A DNA stretch of 64,000 nt, taken from positions 159,132 to 223,131 of the forward strand of contig NKIR01000004.1 of the NCBI GenBank assembly GCA_002255985.1, given 5' to 3'. The stretch is from Sphingomonadaceae bacterium PASS1 (lineage in GTDB: Bacteria > Pseudomonadota > Alphaproteobacteria > Sphingomonadales > Sphingomonadaceae). The notes beneath the pieces are model-generated. The model was not told where the DNA came from. It made no database searches and saw nothing but the letters and a program-made list of their open reading frames with translations. Position 1 is the first letter of the stretch, and the number at the start of each line of letters is the position of its first letter. Below, piece by piece: positions 26,817-36,179 of this stretch. A program made the translations under genes and the position numbers.

Positions 26817-28265
26817 TTAGTGGCCCTTCAATTCGTCACCGGTCAGCCGGACGATGTGCAGCACGTTTGTTGAACCCGGTGTGCCAAATGGGACGCCGGC
26901 CATGATGATAATGCGTCCACCAGCCTGGCCCAAATGATAGCGCAGCGCCATGCGTTTGCCCTTGGCAACCATTTCCTCGAACGATCCAATATCCTTGGTC
27001 CGCACAGCAAATGCGCCCCAAAGGAGCCCCAGGCGGCGCGCGGTCGATTGGCTGGCGGTTAGCACCAACAGCGGCACGGATGGACGTTCGCGCGAGATCC
27101 GTCGCGCGGTCGAACCCGATGATGTAAAGCAAACAATCGCGCTGGTTTCTATGGTGTCGACAATCCGTCCGCTCGCCTCGGCCAGCGCATCGGCAGTGGT
27201 GGAATCGGCTGGGGTCTCGGTAAAGTGGATGCGCTTATAGAAATCGGGATCACTTTCGACCTGTTGCGCAATGCGGTCCATGATCGAAACCGCTTCAATC
27301 GGCCAAGCGCCCGCCGCAGTTTCGGCAGACAACATGACCGCGTCGGCACCATCATAAATCGCAGTCGCAACGTCCGACACCTCGGCGCGGGTGGGTGACG
27401 GCGATACAATCATCGATTCCAGCATTTGCGTCGCAACGACGACGGGCTTGCCCATGCGTCGTGCGGTCGACACAATCTTCTTCTGCAAAGGCGGCACTTG
27501 TTCGGGCGGCATCTCAACGCCCAAATCACCGCGCGCGACCATCACGCCGTCGGCGAGTTCCAGAATTTCTTCCAGCCGCCCGATGGCAGCAGGCTTTTCA
27601 ATCTTCGCCAGCAACGCGGCCTTATTACCGATAAGCTTCTTGCCCTCGGCGACGTCCTCTGGCCGCTGGACAAAGGACATCGCAATCCAATCCACGCCTT
27701 GCTCCAGAGCAAATGCAAGGTCGGAACGGTCCTTTTCGGTCAGCGCAGCGATGGGAATGACGACGTCAGGGACGTTCAGCCCCTTGCGGTTCGACAATGC
27801 TCCGCCAACTTCAACCTTGGTATTGATATATTCCGGCGCGATTTCGGTGACACGCAGAACAAGCCTACCATCGTCGAGCAACAGCCGCGCGCCGACTTCC
27901 AATGCGGCAAAGATTTCGGGATGCGGCAAATATACGCGATGCGCGTCTCCCGGCGTTTGGTCGGTATCCAGCCGGAAAACATCGCCCGTGTGCAATTCAA
28001 CCTTGCCCTCGGCAAAGGTCCCAACGCGCAGCTTGGGACCTTGCAAGTCCACCAAGATTGTCGTTGGCCGGTTGTAAGCTTTTTCGAGCGCGCGGATATT
28101 GGCGATCAGTTGCGCCTTGTCTGCTTGCTCGCCATGGCTCATGTTCACGCGGAACGCATCGGCACCAGCGCGGAACAGCTTTTCGATCATTTCGGGCGTG
28201 TCGCTGGCGGGGCCCAATGTCGCCAATATGCGGACCTTGCGCATACGTGGCTTGTGATATTGCAT
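26817..28265 (-). CDS. pyk: Pyruvate kinase
   Basis: 482 residues from ATG 28265 (MQYHKPRMRK), chosen because GGAG lies 8 bases before it; the frame continues to 28319 without family likeness. It transfers phosphate from phosphoenolpyruvate to ADP, the last step of glycolysis. Seen are FRVNMSHG, the signature AKIEKPAAIGRLEEI with its catalytic lysine, and MVARGDLGVEMP. The C-terminal regulatory domain is complete. The start faces the divergent DUF1244 gene, 80 bases away. Confidence 0.97.
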   Translation of the reverse strand: MQYHKPRMRKVRILATLGPASDTPEMIEKLFRAGADAFRVNMSHGEQADKAQLIANIRALEKAYNRPTTILVDLQGPKLRVGTFAEGKVELHTGDVFRLDTDQTPGDAHRVYLPHPEIFAALEVGARLLLDDGRLVLRVTEIAPEYINTKVEVGGALSNRKGLNVPDVVIPIAALTEKDRSDLAFALEQGVDWIAMSFVQRPEDVAEGKKLIGNKAALLAKIEKPAAIGRLEEILELADGVMVARGDLGVEMPPEQVPPLQKKIVSTARRMGKPVVVATQMLESMIVSPSPTRAEVSDVATAIYDGADAVMLSAETAAGAWPIEAVSIMDRIAQQVESDPDFYKRIHFTETPADSTTADALAEASGRIVDTIETSAIVCFTSSGSTARRISRERPSVPLLVLTASQSTARRLGLLWGAFAVRTKDIGSFEEMVAKGKRMALRYHLGQAGGRIIIMAGVPFGTPGSTNVLHIVRLTGDELKGH

Positions 28266-28345
28266 AGAAATGGCTCCGCGATATGGATTTTGACGTTCGC
28301 ACTCCCCATAACGAGGCATGTCACCAACGGAAAGGGCGCATAGCT

Positions 28346-28648
28346 ATGCAACAGGACATCCAAATTTCAGACGCGGCGGCCGCGGCAGCATTTCGCCGCC
28401 TCGTCATCCATTTGCAGCACCGGCACGATGCGCAGAATATCGACCTGATGGGCCTTGCCGGTTTTTGCCGAAATTGCCTCGCCGATTGGGTGATGGAGGC
28501 GGATGGCGCGCTGACCAAAGATGAAGCACGCACCCTCATCCACGGCATGCCTGCTGCGGAGTGGAAGGCGAAGCATCAGACCGAAGCCACGCCCGCGCAA
28601 TTGCAACGCATGCAGGAAAGCGTGGCGAAAAATGCCCCTTCGCATTAA
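28346..28648 (+). CDS. DUF1244 family protein
   Basis: 100 residues from ATG 28346, preceded by GGAAAGGG; the frame upstream overlaps the pyk promoter region. The sequence AFRRLVIHLQHRHDAQNIDLMGLAGFCRNCLADW is the conserved core of DUF1244, a small helical family common in proteobacteria with unknown role. The conserved cysteines in FCRNCLADW could bind metal. gapR follows after 58 bases on the same strand. Confidence 0.88.
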   Translation: MQQDIQISDAAAAAAFRRLVIHLQHRHDAQNIDLMGLAGFCRNCLADWVMEADGALTKDEARTLIHGMPAAEWKAKHQTEATPAQLQRMQESVAKNAPSH

Positions 28649-28706
28649 GGCGCTGTCATCTTGATTCGGGTGCGCAGGCACCGACCAACACCACAGGGAG
28701 AATATC

Positions 28707-28949
28707 ATGGCCGAAGGCAATATCGCCGCCGATCAACTGCGTCTTTTCATTGAACGCATTGAGCGTCTGGAAGAAGAGAAAAAGGGCATCGCCGACGACA
28801 TTCGTGACGTTTACAGCGAAGCCAAGAGCCAAGGCTATGACGCGAAAATCATGCGTCAGATCGTACGCCTGCGCAAAATGAGCCAGGACGATCGCCAAGA
28901 AATGGAAGCCATTTTGGATACCTACAAATCGGCGCTTGGTCTCGCTTAA
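28707..28949 (+). CDS. gapR: Nucleoid-associated protein GapR (DUF2312)
   Basis: 80 residues, nearly all alpha-helical. [19 protein letters not shown] and [21 protein letters not shown] match GapR of Caulobacter, an essential alphaproteobacterial protein. GapR clamps overtwisted DNA ahead of replication forks and transcription and stimulates topoisomerases. The basic residues of [12 protein letters not shown] lie in the DNA-binding part. A strong ribosome site (AGGGAGA) precedes the ATG. Confidence 0.95.
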   Translation: MAEGNIAADQLRLFIERIERLEEEKKGIADDIRDVYSEAKSQGYDAKIMRQIVRLRKMSQDDRQEMEAILDTYKSALGLA

Positions 28950-28977
28950 CTTCCGCTTGGTTTATTGCCGAAAAGAC

Positions 28978-29008
28978 CCGTCATCCTGAACATGTTTCAG
29001 GATGACGG
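28978..29008. repeat. Perfect 13-bp palindrome downstream of gapR
   Basis: CCGTCATCCTGAA (28978-28990) pairs with TTCAGGATGACGG (28996-29008) around CATGT. It follows the gapR stop by 29 bases and TTAT follows it, so it may act as a terminator. Palindromes built on GTCATCCTGAA are widely dispersed in sphingomonad genomes, so a REP-like intergenic repeat is equally likely. Confidence 0.65.
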
Positions 29009-29154
29009 TTATCGGGACGAGGCGTTCCTGCATGCTTATGGTCATTGTGTCTGGGACCGCGGTCAAGTTGAGCTGAAGCAGATGTCTTGCCCAATGGCGC
29101 GTGCCTGATGTAAGGGCGCGGCTTCATATCCTTTAGCCAGAGAAGAGCAGAGCC

Positions 29155-29898
29155 ATGGCAGGCCATAGCAAATTCAAGAATATCCAACATCGTAAGGGCG
29201 CGCAGGACAAGAAGCGTTCGGCGCAATTTTCGAAGCTGTCGCGCGAAATTACCGTGGCGGCGAAAATGGGCATGCCCGATCCCGACATGAACCCGCGCCT
29301 TCGCCTTGCGGTGAACGCGGCCAAGGCACAATCGATGCCCAAGGATAATATCCAGCGCGCAATCGACAAGGCAGCCGGCGGCGACGCGGAAAGCTATGAT
29401 GAAATGCGCTATGAAGGCTATGGCCCCGGCGGCGTTGCGATCATCGTTGAGGCATTGACCGACAACCGCAACCGCACAGCGACCAACGTACGCACGGCAT
29501 TCAGCAAAAATGGCGGCAACCTTGGCGCGTCCGGCGCGGTGAGCCACGGGTTCGACCGTATGGGCCTGATCACTTACCCCATCAGCTCAGGCGACGCCGA
29601 CAGCGTCTTTGAAGCGGCATTGGAAGCAGGCGCAGAAGATGTGGAGTCGAGCGAAGACGAACACAGCATCTGGACCGCGATGGACAGCCTGCATGAAGTC
29701 GCCAAGGCGCTAGAGGCGACACTTGGTGAAGCAGAAAGCGCAAAGCTCGCATGGAAACCACAGGTTTTGGTCGAAGTCGACGAAACCAATGCGGCGACCT
29801 TGCTCAAGATGATCGATGCCTTGGAAGATGATGACGACGTCCAGACCGTCTGGGGCAATTATGACGTTTCCGACGAGGTGATGGCGAAGCTGGGATGA
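29155..29898 (+). CDS. yebC: YebC/PmpR family transcriptional regulator or ribosome-associated factor
   Basis: 247 residues, full length. [20 protein letters not shown] is the invariant start of the family, and [19 protein letters not shown] is the central signature. The family comprises TACO1-like proteins with DNA-binding roles proposed for PmpR and a translation role on polyproline stalls shown for other members. It overlaps ruvC by four bases (ATGA), an arrangement conserved in many bacteria. Confidence 0.95.
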   Translation: MAGHSKFKNIQHRKGAQDKKRSAQFSKLSREITVAAKMGMPDPDMNPRLRLAVNAAKAQSMPKDNIQRAIDKAAGGDAESYDEMRYEGYGPGGVAIIVEALTDNRNRTATNVRTAFSKNGGNLGASGAVSHGFDRMGLITYPISSGDADSVFEAALEAGAEDVESSEDEHSIWTAMDSLHEVAKALEATLGEAESAKLAWKPQVLVEVDETNAATLLKMIDALEDDDDVQTVWGNYDVSDEVMAKLG

Positions 29899-30365
29899 TT
29901 ATTCTCGGTCTCGACCCCGGCCTTGGCACGACCGGCTGGGGCGTCATCCGCAAGGAAGGCAACCGCCTTTCGCATATCGACAATGGCGAGATTACGACCG
30001 ATGCCAAGCTGCCCTTGGCCAATCGGCTCGTGTTGCTCGATGAAAAGTTGCACGCCGTGCTAGACCATTTCCGCCCCGATTGCGCCGCGGTTGAAGAGGT
30101 CTTCGTCAATAAAAACCCGCAGTCGACGCTCAAGCTTGGGCAAGCACGCGGCGTCGTGCTTTTGGGTGCTGCGCGCAACCGTACGCCCGTCACCGAATAT
30201 GCCGCGCGGTTGGTTAAAAAATCCGTCGTTGGCACGGGCAAGGCCGAAAAAGAACAGGTGCAGGCAATGCTCCGCATCCTGCTGCCGGGGCTTAAGCTGG
30301 CGGGACCAGATGCTGCTGACGCGCTCGCAGTTGCGATCACCCACGCGCATCATTTTAGGGGTTGA
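29895..30365 (+). CDS. ruvC: Crossover junction endodeoxyribonuclease RuvC
   Basis: 156 residues. It resolves Holliday junctions by paired cuts. The catalytic D7 is in [15 protein letters not shown]68 lies in [11 protein letters not shown], and the C-terminal acidic pair is in [17 protein letters not shown]. The start overlaps the yebC stop. Unlike ruvAB it is not preceded by a LexA box. It is separated from ruvA by 149 bases containing a palindromic repeat and that box. Confidence 0.96.
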   Translation: MIILGLDPGLGTTGWGVIRKEGNRLSHIDNGEITTDAKLPLANRLVLLDEKLHAVLDHFRPDCAAVEEVFVNKNPQSTLKLGQARGVVLLGAARNRTPVTEYAARLVKKSVVGTGKAEKEQVQAMLRILLPGLKLAGPDAADALAVAITHAHHFRG

Positions 30366-30373
30366 TGGTCTCA

Positions 30374-30444
30374 TGCAGAGACGCAGAGACCTCAGAGAAA
30401 TAATTTTGCGCCACGACCCCTGCGTCCTCCTCGCTTCTGCGTGA
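30374..30444. repeat. Imperfect inverted intergenic repeat (GCAGAGACGCAGAG type)
   Basis: GCAGAGACGCAGAG begins the element and its imperfect complement (CTGCGTCCTCC and CTTCTGCGTG) closes it, giving a roughly 70-base folded unit after ruvC. The same 14 bases recur at 51393-51406. It looks like a dispersed intergenic element. Confidence 0.6.
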
Positions 30445-30456
30445 AGCAAACTTTCT

Positions 30457-30471
30457 GTTCCCACGATGTTC
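30457..30471 (+). promoter_or_regulatory. LexA (SOS) box upstream of ruvA
   Basis: GTTCCCACGATGTTC is an exact GTTC-N7-GTTC, the LexA operator consensus of alphaproteobacteria. It ends 43 bases before the ruvA start, where a promoter would sit. ruvA and ruvB are therefore probably induced by DNA damage. Confidence 0.85.
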
Positions 30472-30514
30472 TCTTTTGCTTGCCGATTTTGTAACGAACA
30501 GCTAACCCGCGATA

Positions 30515-31123
30515 ATGATTGCAAAGCTATATGGCCGCATTGATGAAACGGGCGTCGACCATCTGGTGATCGACGTCAACGGCGTCGGCTATCTGGTGCA
30601 GGCGAGCGCGCGAACGCTATCGGCCTTGGGCAAGACGGATGATTTCGCCACCGTATTCACCGAAATGCAGGTGTCGGAAAACGACATGCGCCTCATCGGC
30701 TTTGCCACGCGCGAAGAACGCGACTGGTTCCGGTTGCTGACGGGCGTGCAAGGCGTTGGCGGCAAGGTTGGCTTGGCCATCCTCTCGGCCATCGAACCCG
30801 CCGACCTCGCGCTTGCCATCGGCAGCGGCGACGCGGCTATGGTGGCGCGCGCCAATGGTGTTGGCCCCAAGCTTGCGAGCCGCATCGTCAATGAATTGAA
30901 GGACAAGGTCGGCGCGCTCGCGGGCATCGGCGGCGGTGCAAAACTGATGACGGCGGGCGCAGCGGCCGGCAACCATGCACAGGACGCGATGTCCGCACTT
31001 GCCAATCTGGGCTTCAAGCCCGGCGAGGCCGGAAATGCCGTGGCGCAGGCGGTCGAAGAACTCGGCCCCGATGCGACGCTCGATGCACTGGTCCGGCTGG
31101 CGTTGAAGCGGGCTTCGCGATGA
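30515..31123 (+). CDS. ruvA: Holliday junction branch migration protein RuvA
   Basis: 202 residues. The N-terminal OB fold ([28 protein letters not shown]), tandem helix-hairpin-helix motifs ([18 protein letters not shown] and [19 protein letters not shown]), and the C-terminal RuvB-binding domain ([16 protein letters not shown]) are all present. The tetramer holds the four-way junction for RuvB. It follows a LexA box. ruvB starts 27 bases after its stop. Confidence 0.97.
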   Translation: MIAKLYGRIDETGVDHLVIDVNGVGYLVQASARTLSALGKTDDFATVFTEMQVSENDMRLIGFATREERDWFRLLTGVQGVGGKVGLAILSAIEPADLALAIGSGDAAMVARANGVGPKLASRIVNELKDKVGALAGIGGGAKLMTAGAAAGNHAQDAMSALANLGFKPGEAGNAVAQAVEELGPDATLDALVRLALKRASR

Positions 31124-31150
31124 CAATCAAGGGCGACGGTATCAAACATT

Positions 31151-32176
31151 ATGACTGACGACGACCGCCTCACCACGCCCGACAAACGGCCGGAAGATAT
31201 CGACGCCGCGCTGCGTCCCAAAACGCTCGCCGAGTTCATCGGACAAGCGGCCGCGCGAGACAATTTGCGGGTGTTTATTGAGGCCGCAAAGGGCCGCGGG
31301 CAGCCGTTGGACCATGTGTTGTTCTTTGGCCCGCCCGGACTTGGCAAGACGACATTGGCGCAGATTGTGGCCAAGGAAATGGGCGTCGGTTTCCGCGCCA
31401 CATCCGGTCCGGTCATCGCCAAATCGGGCGATTTGGCGGCGTTGCTCACCAATTTGGAGGATGGCGACGTCCTGTTCATTGACGAAATCCACCGGCTCAG
31501 CCCCGTGGTTGAGGAAATCCTTTACCCCGCGATGGAAGACCGTGCGTTGGATATCATGATCGGCGAAGGGCCATCGGCGCGTTCGGTGCGGATTGATTTG
31601 CCGGCGTTTACACTGGTCGGTGCAACCACGCGGCAGGGTTTGCTAACCACACCATTGCGTGACCGCTTTGGCATTCCGGTGCGGCTCAATTTCTACACGC
31701 ATAGCGAGCTTGAGCTGGTGGTGACCCGCGCCGCCCGATTGCTTGACCTTGGCATTGCGCCCGATGGCGCGAACGAGATTGCGAAACGCGCACGCGGCAC
31801 GCCGCGGATCGCTGGTCGCTTGCTGCGCCGCGTCCGTGACTTTGCCAATGTTGCAGGCGAACCCGTCGTCACCGCAAACATCGCCGATAGCGCGCTGAAC
31901 CGGTTGGAGGTCGACGCACTTGGTCTGGACGCAATGGACCGGCGCTATCTGCATATGATCGCCGACATTTATCGCGGCGGCCCCGTCGGCGTCGAAGCGC
32001 TGGCCGCTGGCCTGTCCGAACCGCGCGACACGATTGAGGATGTCGTTGAACCTTATTTGCTGCAACTTGGCCTTATCGCGCGCACAGCGCGTGGCCGTTG
32101 CCTCAACGCGCCGGGATGGAAGCATCTTGGCCTCAACCCGCCAGCAGGATCGCAGGACGGATTATTTGATACATAG
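31151..32176 (+). CDS. ruvB: Holliday junction branch migration ATPase RuvB
   Basis: 341 residues. Walker [13 protein letters not shown] and Walker [11 protein letters not shown], sensor [18 protein letters not shown], and the C-terminal winged helix ([17 protein letters not shown]) mark the AAA+ motor that drives branch migration with RuvA. Length is standard. It is expected to be co-transcribed with ruvA under LexA control. Confidence 0.98.
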   Translation: MTDDDRLTTPDKRPEDIDAALRPKTLAEFIGQAAARDNLRVFIEAAKGRGQPLDHVLFFGPPGLGKTTLAQIVAKEMGVGFRATSGPVIAKSGDLAALLTNLEDGDVLFIDEIHRLSPVVEEILYPAMEDRALDIMIGEGPSARSVRIDLPAFTLVGATTRQGLLTTPLRDRFGIPVRLNFYTHSELELVVTRAARLLDLGIAPDGANEIAKRARGTPRIAGRLLRRVRDFANVAGEPVVTANIADSALNRLEVDALGLDAMDRRYLHMIADIYRGGPVGVEALAAGLSEPRDTIEDVVEPYLLQLGLIARTARGRCLNAPGWKHLGLNPPAGSQDGLFDT

Positions 32177-32266
32177 CGATATGCCGAGTCCCTAAGGCGA
32201 CCAATTACGCGAGCGCCCTTTAAAAAGCCTTCCCGCCGGACTCCAAAATGGTTAACAAATTTCTCA

Positions 32267-32719
32267 ATGCCCATGCCAACCCCCTATCAAGGCCATTTCG
32301 ACGGCCCACAGCACCTGTTTGCAGTGCGGGTCTATTTTGAAGACACCGATTTTTCGGGTGTGGTCTACCATGCGCGCTATCTGCATTTCATGGAGCGTGC
32401 ACGTTCGGACATGCTGGCCTGTGTCGGTATTGACCAGCGAAGCGTGCATGCGGAGGGCCAAGGTGCCTATGCGGTCACCGAAATGAACATTAAATATCGA
32501 CGCCCCGCCCATTTTGACGATGCGTTGGTTGTTATCAGCACAGTTGAGGCCGTGCGCGCGGCAAGTTGTGATATTCATCAAACAGTCATGCGCGGTAACG
32601 AAATACTGACCGAGGCTCGGGTGACCGCTGCCTTTGTTTCACCCGCCGGCAAGCCCCGCCGACAACCCGCGCATTGGGTTGCAGCGTTTCAGCCCATCAT
32701 AAACCGACACGCAGAATAG
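32267..32719 (+). CDS. ybgC: Tol-Pal system-associated acyl-CoA thioesterase
   Basis: 150 residues of the 4HBT hotdog family. The signature RVYFEDTDFSGVVYHARYLHF contains the catalytic aspartate (D in EDTD). It hydrolyses short acyl-CoA or acyl-ACP thioesters and is linked to phospholipid metabolism. It begins the ybgC-tolQRAB-pal cluster, and tolQ starts within a few bases of its stop. Confidence 0.93.
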   Translation: MPMPTPYQGHFDGPQHLFAVRVYFEDTDFSGVVYHARYLHFMERARSDMLACVGIDQRSVHAEGQGAYAVTEMNIKYRRPAHFDDALVVISTVEAVRAASCDIHQTVMRGNEILTEARVTAAFVSPAGKPRRQPAHWVAAFQPIINRHAE

Positions 32720-32726
32720 GATGATA

Positions 32727-33419
32727 ATGGACCTGCTCATCGCGACCCAAAATGTGGGTTTTTCACCGATTAAATTGTTTCTCGACGCTGATCTTGTGGT
32801 CAAAGCCGTCATCATCGGTTTGGCGCTGGCCAGCATTTGGGCGTGGACAATCATCGTCAGCTTCACAATCAAAATGTCGGGTATCAGCCGCCAGAGCGAG
32901 AAGTTTGAACGCGAATTTTGGGAAAGCAATGATATCGCTGTTTTCTCCAAAACACATAGCCAAAGCGCATTGCCCATCGCCAAGGTATTTGCCGCAGGCA
33001 TGACCGAATGGCGGCGGTCGACCAGCGGCAAAACAATTGACCGTGCCGGGACGCGCGAGCGGCTGTTGACGGTGATGGATGCAGCAATTGCAGCAGAGAC
33101 GGACCGTTTGTCCAACCGTTTGAACTTTCTTGCGACCACGGGATCGGTCGCACCATTTGTTGGCTTGTTTGGGACCGTTTGGGGTATCATGCGCAGCTTT
33201 GCCGCGATTGCAGCCGAACAGAACTCAAGCCTCGCCGTCGTCGCACCCGGCATTGCCGAGGCGCTTTTTGCTACAGCAATTGGCCTATTCGCGGCCATTC
33301 CAGCAGTCATCGCCTATAACCGCTTTTCACACCGGCTGAACCAGTATGAAGCGCGCATGGGCCGCTTTGCCGACGGTTTCCACGGCACGCTGTCGCGTGA
33401 GTTGGAGCATGAGGTTTAA
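32727..33419 (+). CDS. tolQ: Tol-Pal inner-membrane proton channel subunit TolQ
   Basis: 230 residues from the ATG at 32727; an ATG two codons earlier overlaps the ribosome site AGGAT. It has three membrane segments: one near the start (VVKAVIIGLALASIWAWTII) and two near 130-200 (FLATTGSVAPFVGLFGTVWGI, GIAEALFATAIGLFAAIPAV). It is a MotA/ExbB-family protein that forms the proton-driven motor with TolR, energising TolA for outer-membrane constriction at division. Confidence 0.95.
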   Translation: MDLLIATQNVGFSPIKLFLDADLVVKAVIIGLALASIWAWTIIVSFTIKMSGISRQSEKFEREFWESNDIAVFSKTHSQSALPIAKVFAAGMTEWRRSTSGKTIDRAGTRERLLTVMDAAIAAETDRLSNRLNFLATTGSVAPFVGLFGTVWGIMRSFAAIAAEQNSSLAVVAPGIAEALFATAIGLFAAIPAVIAYNRFSHRLNQYEARMGRFADGFHGTLSRELEHEV

Positions 33420-33421
33420 CG

Positions 33422-33883
33422 ATGGCCATGAACATGTCTTCGGGTCGAAGCGGTGGCCGCGGCAGGCGTCGCGGTGGACAGCGCGCGCCCATGGCCGACA
33501 TCAACGTCACGCCGTTTGTCGATGTCATGCTTGTTCTGTTGATCATCTTCATGGTCACCGCGCCATTGCTCGTCACAGGCGTTCCGGTTGAGCTACCCGA
33601 AAGCCGCGCCAATGCACTTGACCAGCCGCAAGAGCCCATCGAAATTGCGATAGATCAATCGGGCACAACCTTTGTCGATGGCACGCAAGTGGCACCCAGC
33701 GAGCTGCCAGCGCGGCTTGAAGAAATTGCCGGCGCGCAAGACCCGGCAAAGCCACGCCAGATCATGCTGCGCGGTGACACGTCGATTAGTTACGGCCAAA
33801 TGATGCGGGTGATGGGCGAACTGAACCGTGCCGGACTGAATAGCGTGAGCTTGGTCACCACAGGTTCATCTGGCGAAAACTAA
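33422..33883 (+). CDS. tolR: Tol-Pal motor subunit TolR
   Basis: 153 residues with a single membrane segment. MADINVTPFVDVMLVLLIIF holds the conserved membrane aspartate (D in FVDVML) that carries protons, after a basic Gly/Arg-rich cytoplasmic start. The periplasmic domain follows. It is three bases after tolQ and four bases before tolA. Confidence 0.95.
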   Translation: MAMNMSSGRSGGRGRRRGGQRAPMADINVTPFVDVMLVLLIIFMVTAPLLVTGVPVELPESRANALDQPQEPIEIAIDQSGTTFVDGTQVAPSELPARLEEIAGAQDPAKPRQIMLRGDTSISYGQMMRVMGELNRAGLNSVSLVTTGSSGEN

Positions 33884-33887
33884 CGAT

Positions 33888-34724
33888 ATGGCAATGGACC
33901 GGATGGAGAAAGTCGGACTTGGCGCTGCAATTGGCGGCCATGTCATAATACTGGGCGCGTTTGGCCTGGGTCTTTTTGCATCCGCAGAAACCGTTAAAAA
34001 GCAGGAATCGATTTCGGTTTCGCTGGTGGGTGAAATTGCAGATGTCTCCACCGCGCCCGATGCCATTCAGGAAGAATCCGCGCCGCCAGCCGCTGGTGAC
34101 ACCGCGCCGAGCGAGCCGCCCCCTGCCCCAACGCCGGTGATGCAAATCGAAAAGCCCACGGCCAAGCCTTTGCAGAAGCCCGCAAAGCCCGACACTGCTC
34201 CGCCCGTTGCAAAGGTTGCGGCCAAGAAAGAGCTGGTGAAGACCGCTGCCACGCCGCCAAAAACGGTAAAAGCAGCTGCACCTAGCGGCAAAGGGACAAC
34301 GCCAACCAAGCCCGGCGGGCTCAGCCGCAGTTTCGAAGACAGCATCAACAATATCGGCAAGGCACCCGGCGCTGGTAAGGCGGTGGGCACGCCTGCTGCA
34401 CGCAGTGCCGCAGTGATTCGAAGTGCCACCAACAACACAATTAGCGCCGAGGTACGGCCGCTTATTCCTCCGTGCACCCCGAGAACCAGCGACAACTCGT
34501 CATTGAAGGTATTTGTCGCTTTGAATATTGGGCAGTCAGGAAATCTTCTAGATGCCAGCGTTTACAAGTTGCTAGGCGAGACCCCATCGAACGCTGCACA
34601 AATTCCTCAGGTAAAGCAGTGCGTTTTGAATAGCCTTCGCGCAGCCTCGCCCTACAATCTTAATCTCGAAGAATTCGAAACTTGGAAAAATCACAAAGTC
34701 CAAATCGAGGTCAATTTTAAATAG
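33888..34724 (+). CDS. tolA: TolA-like energy transducer
   Basis: 278 residues. A membrane anchor at about 10-28 (GAAIGGHVIILGAFGLGLF) is followed by a long Pro/Ala/Lys-rich periplasmic spacer (about 50-150) and a C-terminal globular domain (PCTPRTSDNSSLKVFVALN onward) resembling the TolA domain that contacts TolB and Pal. The spacer is proline/lysine-rich, TonB-like, not a long helix as in E. coli. Position between tolR and tolB supports the name. Confidence 0.85.
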   Translation: MAMDRMEKVGLGAAIGGHVIILGAFGLGLFASAETVKKQESISVSLVGEIADVSTAPDAIQEESAPPAAGDTAPSEPPPAPTPVMQIEKPTAKPLQKPAKPDTAPPVAKVAAKKELVKTAATPPKTVKAAAPSGKGTTPTKPGGLSRSFEDSINNIGKAPGAGKAVGTPAARSAAVIRSATNNTISAEVRPLIPPCTPRTSDNSSLKVFVALNIGQSGNLLDASVYKLLGETPSNAAQIPQVKQCVLNSLRAASPYNLNLEEFETWKNHKVQIEVNFK

Positions 34725-34731
34725 GTGCCCA

Positions 34732-36111
34732 ATGAAACAATATTTAATCGCCTCGTACCTGCTATTTTGGGGCCTAGTTGTCACACTACCGTCCCAAGCC
34801 AAAGCGCAGGCTAGTTCCTCACCGGCCGCTTCTCAGCAGCCTGCCGACGACGAACCAGAACTAATCAAGGTCGATATTGAAAATCGTGTCCGCTCCATTG
34901 CGGTACCCGCGTTGATTGCCCCCGCCCCCGTCGATACAGCCGCAGGGAACAGTGCGGCACTTGGCCGTCAAATCGCTGAGGTCATATCGTCCGACTTGCG
35001 CGCATCGGGTGTGTTTGAAACGCAAGGCCCAAATGGCCTGCGCGCCATCACTTTGCCGGAGGTCACGGCGCCGCAATTTGATTATTGGAAAGGCCGCACG
35101 GTCGAACAATTGGTGCAGGGCTTTGTCCGCGTTGGCGGCGACGGCAATCTGACGGTTGGCTGCTATTTGTATGACGTCGGCTTCGGCAATGAAACCACGC
35201 GCCTTGGTTTCAACGTGCCGCCGCGCGAATGGCGCAGGGCCGCGCACAAATGTGCCGATGCAATTTATGCGCGCCTCACCGGCGAATTGCCGTTCTTCGA
35301 CAGCCGCATTGCCTACATCGCCGAAACGGGGCCCAAGGGCAAACGCATCAAACGTCTTGCGATCATGGATTCAGATGGCGCAAACCACCGTTTCATTACC
35401 AATGGCCAGTCGACCGCGCTGACGCCGCGTTTCTCACCCAACTATAAATCGATCCTGTATCTGTCCTATATCGACGGTAATCCCCGTATCTATGTTTATG
35501 ATATTGATGCCGGTCGGCAGCGGTTGATTACGCAATCGCGCAATCCGACCTTTGCCCCGCGCTGGTCGCCAGATGGGCAGACCATATTATATTCCATGGC
35601 GGTTGCAGGGAACACCGACATCTACAAGATTTCGGCAAACGGCAGCGGTACGCCCGTCAAGCTGACAACATCACCCAGCATTGATGTCGGCGGAAGCTTC
35701 TCCCCCGATGGTCGCCAGATTGTATTTGAAAGTGACCGGTCGGGCAGCCAGCAGATTTATGTTATGAACGCTGATGGATCCAACCAACGGCGGATCAGCT
35801 TTGGTTCGGGGCGTTATGCGACCCCTGAATGGAGCCCGCGTGCGGACCTGATCGCTTATACCCGCATTGCTGGCGACTTCCGCGTCGGCACAATGCGCCC
35901 CGATGGTTCGGGCGAACGGCTGTTGACCGACAGCTGGCAGGACGAGGCCCCCACGTGGGCGCCAAATGGCCGCGTCATCCAGTTTTTCCGAACGGCGAAG
36001 GGCAGCGGCAAAACCAGTATCTGGCAAGTTGACCTCACAGGATCGAACGAGCGCCAACTGCCGACGCCGGTTGACGGATCGGACCCCGCATGGGGACCTG
36101 TATTGCCATAA
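34732..36111 (+). CDS. tolB: Tol-Pal system beta-propeller protein TolB
   Basis: 459 residues with a signal peptide ending near SQAKA. An N-terminal alpha/beta domain (IAEVISSDLRASGVFE) precedes a six-bladed propeller with repeats of the form PRFSPNYKSILYLSY, PRWSPDGQTILYS and GSFSPDGRQIVFESD. TolB shuttles between Pal and TolA in the periplasm. It starts 7 bases after tolA. Confidence 0.96.
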   Translation: MKQYLIASYLLFWGLVVTLPSQAKAQASSSPAASQQPADDEPELIKVDIENRVRSIAVPALIAPAPVDTAAGNSAALGRQIAEVISSDLRASGVFETQGPNGLRAITLPEVTAPQFDYWKGRTVEQLVQGFVRVGGDGNLTVGCYLYDVGFGNETTRLGFNVPPREWRRAAHKCADAIYARLTGELPFFDSRIAYIAETGPKGKRIKRLAIMDSDGANHRFITNGQSTALTPRFSPNYKSILYLSYIDGNPRIYVYDIDAGRQRLITQSRNPTFAPRWSPDGQTILYSMAVAGNTDIYKISANGSGTPVKLTTSPSIDVGGSFSPDGRQIVFESDRSGSQQIYVMNADGSNQRRISFGSGRYATPEWSPRADLIAYTRIAGDFRVGTMRPDGSGERLLTDSWQDEAPTWAPNGRVIQFFRTAKGSGKTSIWQVDLTGSNERQLPTPVDGSDPAWGPVLP

Positions 36112-36179
36112 GTGCGTTTGAATCACATTTCTGATATAATTTCCGCCTACACATGCGGGACAAGGCAAAGGAGAAGACC

